Below, piece after piece: positions 56,335 through 64,000 of a stretch of 64,000 bases of DNA. The translations under genes and the position numbers were made by a program. The notes under the pieces are model-generated. The model made no database searches. It worked only from the letters and a program-made list of their open reading frames with translations, and was not told the DNA's origin. The stretch is from the NCBI GenBank assembly GCA_009809945.1, contig WTPW01000418.1:325697-389696 (forward strand). The letters run 5' to 3'. Numbering within the stretch: the first letter of the stretch is position 1; every line of letters begins with the position of its first letter. The DNA is from Gigaspora margarita. Taxonomy: Eukaryota > Glomeromycota > Glomeromycetes > Diversisporales > Gigasporaceae.

Positions 56335-56747
56335 AGCCTATACTTAATGGTTACATGGAGTATTTTAATAGTGTTTCAATTGTTTAAACATCTATAACTT
56401 TTTATCTAAGAGATTTTAAAAAAATCTGACTAGTAACTTTGTAGCTACATTTGCTTTACATATGTGCCGAATATCTTTTCAAAATCTTATCATTGTAAAG
56501 AGTTGATGCATTTTGAAATTTAAATTTGATATGTAAATTTATAAATTTATATATAAAATTCAATTTTTAAAATGCATCAGCTCTTTACAATGATAAGATT
56601 TTAAAAAGATATTTGGCACACATGTGGAACTAATATAGCTCTACAAAGTTACTGGTCAGATTTTTTTAAAACCTCTTAGATAAAAAGTTATGGTTGCTTA
56701 AACAATAGAAACATTATTAAAATTTTGAGTATAGCCTTCTTGCACTA
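56335..56747. mobile_element. Foldback MITE, TRGTGCAAGAAG ends, TA target
   Basis: The left end TGGTGCAAGAAGCCTATACT and the inverted right end TAGTGCAAGAAGGCTATACT have arms of about 200 bp pairing almost throughout (ataactttttatctaagag, atgcatcagctctttacaa). TA lies on both sides. Copy A reads 'tttatgtagaagaattc' without it (about 37130-37146). Confidence 0.92.
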
Positions 56748-57017
56748 TAGAAGTCTTCAAATTATTAATTTTGCATTTTATGTGAAAGACTTAAATTACT
56801 AATTACATAGCTTACTTCTAATTTTATTAGTCAGCATATCAGATATATGTAGTTTATTTATCACTAATGTTAATAATTAGACTTCTGATTAATTAATTCT
56901 TCAGGGGTTTACAAAGTCAGTATTATCATCATTACAAGGGTAGAGCTGGATACTGCCTAAATCTAGTACACTATAGATAGGTCTTTTACTCTGCTTTCCT
57001 CTACTCCAGCCCAATTA

Positions 57018-57533
57018 AGGGTAGGGGGTACAAATTTCAAATTATATATGAAATTCATGGTATTGATTTATTTTTTTTAAAATTTTGTAAAACTTTTTAA
57101 GCAAATCGTTTTTGAATATTAAATAAAAGTATGAGTAGGTTTTCCTGATTCTATAAATAGCAAATTTGTTAAAATTGGTTGAATATTCATCAAGTTATGT
57201 CGATTTAAATTTTAGTTGTCAAAAGTTGTTTACAAAATCATATGATGATCATTTGATATCGACCAATCAAAATTAATTATTTTGTGTAACTAGAAGAAAT
57301 TTGAGCCCACTGAGGGAGCTTTATGATATATAGAAGTATAATTTTTTTAAATATATACTTTATTAAAATTTTACTATTATATAAAGTACATTTTGTTCTA
57401 TATATTATAAAATTTTAGTCAAATTTGATTACAACTATGAAAAGTTTTATTAGTAGCACATTTTTAATTTCTGTATAAATCTCATTGTACCACTGAAATC
57501 ATATGATAAATGATCTATGTACTCCCCTACCCT
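57018..57533. mobile_element. MITE, AGGGTAGGGGGTAC ends, TA target
   Basis: The ends AGGGTAGGGGGTAC and GTACTCCCCTACCCT have TA on both sides (57016-57017, 57534-57535). Block B1 reads 'caattaataactag' without it (about 41500). 516 bp. The interior has weak further self-complementarity. Confidence 0.93.
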
Positions 57534-57540
57534 TAATAAT

Positions 57541-57795
57541 TACTGTATTTTTATGTAATAATGCATATGTATGCATTATTTTTGAGCACCTGTGCATTAT
57601 TTTTAAACACACATGTTCAATATTTTAGATTAATATTGCCAATATTTAATAGGCATGTGCACTATACTTAACAAACTCTTAGGGTACATTATTTCAGGAT
57701 GTGCATAGGCATTATTTTGAGTCAAATAGGTAATTTTTAAAAAGTAGCAATTTTGAAATAACACACATGTATATTATTATGTGCAAATAAAGTAA
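57541..57795. mobile_element. Worn relative of the 54999-56082 Harbinger-like element
   Basis: The left side 'ctgtatttttatgtaataat' with 'gtatgcattatttttgag' follows the order of CCGTATTACCGCGAAATAAC and GGGCGTTATTTTGA. The right side has 'gaaataacacacatgtatat'. C and G bases of the younger copy are replaced by T and A here, consistent with CG-to-TG/CA decay. It is absent from block B1. Confidence 0.65.
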
Positions 57796-57903
57796 TAATA
57801 AAATAGTACTATTTTATAGTACTGGAGCCTTAAGTATTGGTTCTAATTTTTTTTGAAGAAATCTACCTATAAAGTTAGTTTTACACCTTATCTAATACTA
57901 ATA

Positions 57904-58086
57904 CTGTCTTCCTTCTATAATTACCTCCTATATAATCACATTATAGTAAAACCTTTTTATAATCACACCAAAGTCTGCAACCACTTTACTAATAAACTTA
58001 TAAAAAAACCTCTTTATAAGCACATCATAATAAAATCTTCATATAATTACACAATTTGAATGTATGATTATAGAGAAGGATGATAG
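57904..58086. mobile_element. Short MITE of the CAGTCATCCTC family
   Basis: The left end CTGTCTTCCTTCTATAATTA and the inverted right end CTATCATCCTTCTCTATAAT have TA on both sides. Subterminal 'tataatcac' words repeat several times. Absent at the matching place in block B1. Related to 38453-39549 and 1221-2357. Confidence 0.85.
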
Positions 58087-59150
58087 TATATAATATAATA
58101 AAAATCCATTTATTAATATAACCAATATATTTTATAAATTTATATTAATATGCAATAAACAAATATAAATAATATATAAAGTTACAATGAAAGACATAAA
58201 ATAGTTAATTTATAACATTATAAAGTAACCTCTATTCCAATTTTTGTAACTTACTATAAGAAAAGTACTTTTGAAATGAAGATTAGCAAGAGCATAGACT
58301 CTTAATATAACAACAAATGTAAAACCTATGGTATATTTCTTGTCACTGATATCTATTACAGTTTTTGATAATATTATACCTTGTGATTTATAATTATTAT
58401 TGTAAAAAAGCTAGCATGTAAGTAGTAGAGACAAAATATTTTGATTTTTAAAAGAATTAAAATAAAATAAATTCATATAATAGTTAAACATACTTATAGC
58501 TATTTGTCTGTTTGTCATTTTGGCCTGCATTTAATTTTACTAACAGAATTTTGCCATTGGCACTAATTTTAACTTTTTGTTAATTTATTGCATATTTTGA
58601 TAACTGTTCTTTAGGTATCTTCAAAGCTAATATTCTAGTACCATTTCTTTTTGTGGTCTATAAATTTTTTGTTGCTTTGTATTTTATCATAAATTTCAAT
58701 AAAAAAATATCAATGAGTTGAACTATTAATCAGTTTATTAGTTAGTTTTGCTTTATTTAATAATTAAATTTTTGATTAAAAGCTTTAAAGGGATTATAAG
58801 AATTTATTATAATTACAGAAGCAGTAGGTTTTTTACTTTTTTCTCAGCTCCAGCCCAAAATTTAAGGATTGCTCTAAAAAAATTGTAAAATGCATAAAAA
58901 TTGGTTTAGCAATTGTATAATAGTAAATGTAGATTACTATTTTTATTTTTAATCAGTTATAATAGCAAAAGTTCATTTATATTTAGGTTGTTTAGAAATT
59001 ATGATTTATATATTTTTATAAGATTTATTAACCATTTTTTTTAGGAATTTATTTTCAAAATTTTGGCTTAAAATCAAGAATATTTTCTGTAATTGAATTT
59101 GAGACAAATGGCTCTTAATATAGTTATTAAAATATTTTTTGTATTATATA

Positions 59151-60140
59151 TTATTTTATATTTACTTAGTTATATAATGTTGTAGGTAGGTTCCTACAAA
59201 CTCAGATCAAATCAAATTTTAGACCAGACCAGATTTGGGTTTGATTTGATTTCAAATCAAATCTGATCTCAAACTAGTATTAAAAAAAATATTTGAGTTT
59301 GATTTGAAGCAAACTTTTAAATTAAATATGAGTTAGATTTGGGTTTAAGTTTGAAGTTTGCAAACTAGTTTGAGTTTGAATAATATAAATATATTTTTAT
59401 ATTTTAAACAAGTTTACGTACAAAGTTAGAATTATTTAGTAAAATATGGATTATAATTTTGGCTTTAAATAAACTAGTTTAAATATAAGTAAATATCAAA
59501 ATAATGTATTTTGAGTACTGAGCAAGTTTATTTATTGCTAAAAGTTATAGTTCATTAACAAAATTTTGCATGATGCCAAATTTTTTATATTTTATTAATA
59601 AAAATATAGAAAATTCTGTATTATAAAAAAAATTACTAATGAATTATAAATTTAAGCTCTAATTAAACTTGTATAACACCAAATAACACATTATTTTAGT
59701 ATAAATTCTTTTAATTTTCTTAATTTCAAATAAAGATAAACAAAATTACATTTTGATAAAAATTTACTAATTTTACTTATATTGATCTAAAAAATCAAGA
59801 AAATTAAAAAATATATGCTGAAATAATATATTTTTTAAAGCATAGTGGATATTTGTTTTAATTGGTCAAAAAAAATGTAAACAAGTAAACAATATGTATA
59901 TGTATTTGGATAGTATTGATCACACCATTTTAGTCCAGGATATTTTCTAATTTGATTTGATGTACAGAAATATTCTAGAATTTAGAAAATCATTGAAAGT
60001 CTGCAAAATAAATCTGATTGGCTATTTAATTTATCTTTTTTTAATCTAAAAATTATTAAAGCCAACAAATATTAATTAAAGTTAGCATTTAAAAACATAA
60101 AGATTTAGAATCCACTAAAGTAACAATTGAATTCACTTTA
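59151..60140. other. Unassigned A+T-rich DNA
   Basis: 59185-59400 is rich in 'caaatcaaat' and 'tttgatttga' words, like the interior of the TAGGGTTCC hAT MITEs, and starts 'ggttcctacaaactcagat'. It may be a decayed copy, but no second end or target duplication was found. No gene. Confidence 0.4.
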
Positions 60141-61831
60141 GTAATACAGGTCGACCCTAGCCCAACAACCAGGTTGATGGGTGAGTTGACTCTTAGCCTG
60201 CACCTTTTTGGGCCAGGCTAGTTGGTAAGAGAAATGTTAAAATTAATTCTTTTCTAAAGCATATTTTAGTCTAGGAATTAAATAAAAATTAGCTAGTTAT
60301 TTATAACAATGTAAAGGAATTGACTTATTTAGATGATAAACCAGCAAATAGCAAATAGATAATCTAAGTATTAGAATGTTCAAAGGCATAGTGTAATGGA
60401 TTAAAATAGTGATAGTGTAAATTTTCTATTTATATATATATATATATTATTTTATTTCATTATATTTTATTTGTCATGATTTTATTTACATATTAAGTAT
60501 TTGATAGTATTCATAAATAAGTAAGATATTAATTCTTATGATAAAAACCATTAGTTATATAAATAAGAAAATCGCATATGGTAAGGAAAAGTGCAGTATA
60601 TTTAATTTTGCATCAATACTGAATCTATAGCATTAGCCCTATATCTATAGCACTAATGCTAATTTATCAGTGTAAATACTAAATTATTAGCATAGATACC
60701 AAAATAATAGCGTAAACGCTATAGCATTACCAGTGTATAAAATAGCATGATAAAAATCTGGATCTACCATTTTTTATATTGCATATACTGGTATTTTAAA
60801 ATTGGGCCGGTGCAACAAACAGTGCATGATCCGGAATTTTTTGAAGTAACCGGTGCATATTGACAAGATAGATTCTCACATACTGCTAACTAAGTTGGCT
60901 ATGCAAATTAACTACAAATACTTATTTATATAAAAAATTTTTTACAGGTTTTTTTTTTTTGAACTGGTATTTTTTTTATATAACAGGTGCATGTACTGGT
61001 AAATTAAAATTTCTATTTTAAACACTAAGCATTACAAAAATAATAAAGCTACATATAAGTTCTTGATCCAATTTGATAAGTTCAGCGTTTAATTTAAAAA
61101 TGCAAGCAAATAATAAAAGTAAAACTCTTATCTTTTGAATTTGACTTTAACCTTAATAAACCTTGCGAGACTCAATTCAACAGACTGAATTGACTTGTAA
61201 CTTCATATTGGCTTATTATAACTCAAATTCTGTGTGATGAGTTTTGTTAATTCTTTTGAATTGTTCATATAAATCTGGTTATCAAATGAACTTTGTATAG
61301 TTTTCAAATTGAAATTACCCTGATTCCATCTAATCATCAACAAATTTTATAATACTTTTAATTATATATTTATCACCCACATTGATATCAATCATTATCA
61401 GTATTACTCTATTATCCCATATTACCTTTATAACCTATTATTGTTTTGTTCATTAACCCTTTATCATTATAACCTTACTCTCTTACTATTGCCTTATTTA
61501 CTTCTCACTGTAATTAGTCGGAGTTTAAATTGGCACTATTGTCTATATTGTTTTACTGCTCTTCCAATTCAACCATTACAATAGACAATCACCAACATAA
61601 AATATTAACATGCTGGAATTTTTCTCAAGGACAAAAAGAATAAAAATTAATAATTTAATATTACTAAAATTTGACAAAAAATTACCTGATAGCCTTTTAC
61701 ACATTTAATATAGATAAATGTTGACTGATTCTGATAAAAAAAATCATACTAGCAAAATGTTAGCTCAGTCAACTGGCCTGAGCTTTTTTGGATTTAGCCT
61801 TGGTCTATGATTTTTCATTGACCCGTATTAC
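60141..61831. mobile_element. TIR element of about 1.7 kb, GTAATACRGGTC ends
   Basis: The left end GTAATACAGGTCGACCCTAG and the inverted right end GTAATACGGGTCAATGAAAA are followed inward by 'tgggccaggctagttgg' on the left and its worn partner 'caactggcctgagc' on the right. TA lies on both sides. No transposase frame was seen. Short 'accggtgcat' and 'actggtatttt' words at 60790-61000 hint at a further nested small element. Confidence 0.6.
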
Positions 61832-61833
61832 TA

Positions 61834-62699
61834 ATCCACCTACTCACTTGAGTTATACTTGTTCAAAAAAGAGGTAGGTGGCTAAAGATTCAATGTCAAG
61901 TAAGGTTTAAAAATTAGTTGTTAAGTATATTGCTTCATATCTATGGGTTTTGTGCATCAAGTTTCTAAAATCTCTACTAGCATAAAATTTTAACAGTTTA
62001 CAAAAGTTTAACAAATATATAAATATATTTTTTATTTTTTTACTTTTGAGATATTTTATTTTTATACTAGTAAGTTTTATATACTAAAGTTTAAGTATTT
62101 TTACTTGCATAAAAAGTGTGTGAATTATGAAAACTTAATATATACTTTTTTTTTATATACATTTTTTCAAATTTAGTAGAATATTCTGAGATTAGAATAG
62201 GTTGCTCCAGAGGTTTTGATAGGTCAAAGCTTAAGGTTTTAGAATTATCATATCAGTTATATCTACTGGGTAAAGGTTATTCGAATAGTATGCCATTTGA
62301 TAAAGTTAATATTATTAATGAATATAGTCTAAATTTGATCCTAGAACTCCTAAATTTAGATAAATTCTAATATAAAGAATAACAGAATTGTATAAATATC
62401 AATGATTAGAAATTAAATAAATATTAATGATTAAAGATTAATTAATAAATAAACTATATAAATAGCCTGAATAATGCTCATACATAAACTCAAAACAAGA
62501 TTTACATTACCAAACTTTAAAATAAGTATTGCTATAAAAAATATAAATCTTTTCAAAATCATAAATTTTAATAATATAATGGAATTATATTACAAAAATA
62601 TAAATAAATATATATTCATAAACTATAAATTTGATTTTTAATATATTATATATATTATTAAAATTTAACTTTATATTAGGTAATTATATATAATAAATA
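61834..62699. other. Unassigned A+T-rich DNA, no gene seen
   Basis: Nothing beyond simple A/T-rich sequence is recognised. Confidence 0.4.
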
Positions 62700-62995
62700 A
62701 CTAACATTCACTCTAACAAATATTTTTACACCTTACTCTAATATATGATTCTATATTAACTCTTACTCTAATATAGGTTTCATATTAACCCTTATCCTAA
62801 TACACATTTTCGCCTTAATTCTTACTTTAATAATATACGTTTTTATTCTGACTCTTATCCAAACATACATTTCTGCCTTAAACCTTACTCTAACATACAT
62901 TTTTGTTCTAACCCTTCCCTAATATATATTTCAACCTTAACCCTTATATAACTTTTATCCTAACATATATATTCAGGCTTCATTCTTACCAGATT
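62700..62995. repeat. Minisatellite, about 32-bp unit
   Basis: About eight degenerate units of 'cttactctaatatacattt' with 'tgccttaaccc'. The word CTAACCCTTA recurs and is loosely telomere-like. Confidence 0.85.
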
Positions 62996-63041
62996 ATATA
63001 TTGTATATTCAGCTTGTAAGTACAATAAATATAAATATATA

Positions 63042-63381
63042 TGGGGTGTCCCCAATTAAAACAGCCCATATTTACAATTTTTGAAAAATGAGTTTTTATT
63101 AGATTCATATAAATTTGGACATGGTTGACATTTTTCAATTATAAATAAAAGTCGATATGCATAATAAAAAATCAAAATAATGTAAAAGGAAAATTACATG
63201 AGGCTGCATAGAGCCCGTACATCACAAGATTGCCTGATAGTTACATGTTGCCTTTAACCAATCAAAATCGTGAAATTTGATTAATTCTGGATCAGTCTGA
63301 AAATCAAAACAATTGATTAAACTCAATTATCTCAAAATAAGATATATGTAAATATGGGCTGTTTTAATTGGGGACACCCCA
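63042..63381. mobile_element. MITE, TGGGGTGTCCCCAATTAAAA ends, TA target
   Basis: Perfect inverted ends of about 35 bp (TGGGGTGTCCCCAATTAAAA followed by CAGCCCATATTTAC) with TA on both sides (63040-63041, 63382-63383). 340 bp. Perfect ends suggest a recent insertion. Tc1/mariner-type target. Confidence 0.96.
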
Positions 63382-63383
63382 TA

Positions 63384-63618
63384 TTGCCATTGCACCTGTA
63401 AGTATAAATATTTTGTAAAGTTAGAATCAGTGAATAAGTTCACAAACCAAGAAGATGAATACTTATTTGTTATTGCATAAAGCCCTTTACCTAATGTTCT
63501 TCAAATCTTTTTATTCATATTAATTATTACTCTAGTTCATGTATATAAAGATTATTAATTAATATAATCAATTCGGGTTTGCAATTAAGAACATACTATT
63601 ATAGAATAAGTTTTACAC
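63384..63618. other. Unassigned DNA, no gene seen
   Basis: No repeat or frame stands out. Confidence 0.35.
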
Positions 63619-63745
63619 ATTTTATTAGTTTTGTAAGTTTTATGAGTTTTATGAGTTTTATGAGTTTTGTGAGTTTTATGAGTTTTATGAGTTTTATTAG
63701 TTTTACAAGTTTTATGAGTTTTATTAGTTTTATTAGTTTTCTAAA
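63619..63745. repeat. 9-bp microsatellite (agttttatg)
   Basis: About 12-13 units of AGTTTTATG, with TTAG and TGTG variants and one longer spacer. On the minus strand it gives a Leu-Ile-Lys repeat frame of 60 codons, which is a repeat artefact. Confidence 0.93.
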
Positions 63746-64000
63746 AGATATATAAACTCTAACAATTTGACTCTCTTGCAAAAAAGACTCAGATTTCCTC
63801 TTCTTCTTCTTCTAATATTTACAAATAAATATCCTTTCTACATTATATCATATTATTATTAATAAAATATATCTTATTCCAATAAATATTATCTTGCTCT
63901 TTGATAAATATATACTGAACCACTCTAGTGAAGTAATATTCCACTTGCACACCACTTCATATCTTCTCTGACCCTTATAAGATCCCTGTCACTATGTATT
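63746..64000. other. Unassigned window end
   Basis: A short CTT repeat (cttcttcttcttct, about 63800) and otherwise plain A+T-rich DNA. Confidence 0.35.

Larger units (their letters stand above)
49140..59150. repeat. Segmental duplication, copy B (about 10 kb)
   Basis: Direct repeat of 690-42905 with the same gene order and orientation. It has its own private insertions (49243-50117, 52970-53670, 54999-56082, 56335-56747, 57018-57533, 57541-57795, 57904-58086). It supplies empty sites for the insertions in copy A. Confidence 0.8.
56800..59150 (-). pseudogene. Helitron-like block B2 (highly degraded)
   Basis: Sister of 41250-42905, with three private insertions (57018-57533, 57541-57795, 57904-58086). 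The minus-strand coding trace around 58660-58550 corresponds to the TRNDT...TPEEQ stretch of B1 but is more broken. No domain is otherwise readable. Confidence 0.5.

Noticed and set aside
59185-59400. Third copy of the TAGGGTTCC hAT MITE
   Set aside because: Similar CAAATC wording and 'ggttcctacaaa', but no second end and no 8-bp duplication were found.
60780-61010. Nested element with ACTGGTATTTT ends
   Set aside because: The two 'actggta' sites are in direct orientation and the inverted match is weak.
63599-63781. Leu-Ile-Lys repeat protein on the minus strand
   Set aside because: Translation of a 9-bp microsatellite.

Overview
The window looks like arbuscular mycorrhizal fungal DNA, most likely Rhizophagus or a close Glomeromycotina relative. 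This rests on the very high A+T content, small GT-AG introns (roughly 40-85 bp), a duplicated secreted kelch-propeller membrane protein gene of the kind greatly expanded in those fungi, and dense DNA-transposon debris. The species call is inference. Only two host genes are convincing, and both are on the minus strand: a six-exon kelch gene at 3195-5247 (479 aa) and its paralogue at 50856-52690 (486 aa). Almost everything else is DNA transposons, MITEs, tandem arrays and Helitron remains.

The layout is organised by a direct segmental duplication. Copy A runs from about 690 to 42905 and copy B from about 49140 to 59150. Both hold, in order, a left block, the kelch gene, a decayed Helitron open-reading-frame fragment (DUF6570-type region, minus strand) and a second, more degraded Helitron-like block. 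Copy B is about 10 kb. Copy A has grown to about 42 kb, mainly because two large insertions split its Helitron fragment: 7406-21971 (TSD TTTGTTTA) and 23851-37078 (TSD TTTCTTGC). Each copy acts as the 'empty site' for insertions in the other, so many boundaries and target-site duplications can be read directly.

The insertion at 23851-37078 is a nested stack: Helitron fragment, then a hAT-like element (23851-37078), then a hAT (24923-34368, TSD GCTAAGAC), then a hAT (25565-33409, TSD GTTGTAAC), then a 6.06-kb non-autonomous Helitron (26435-32493, 5'-TC to CTAG-3', 3' hairpin, inserted between A and T without duplication). Inside that Helitron is a satellite-like array of about 110-bp units. 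The same unit appears in the opposite orientation in the 7406-21971 insertion. That insertion also holds hAT elements (8800-10497, 12632-16552, 14298-14563, 19034-21452 with 19122-20448 inside it) and an array of about eight palindromic units.

Between and after the duplicated copies (42.9-49.1 and 59.2-64 kb) lie more TA-flanked MITEs, an element family with CCCTRTAAGAA ends and 3-bp TSDs, minisatellites and unassigned A+T-rich DNA. There is one assembly gap (40774-40942). No rRNA, clear tRNA, CRISPR or intact transposase gene was seen. All comparisons were made by eye, so ends without a paired TSD or empty site are approximate.
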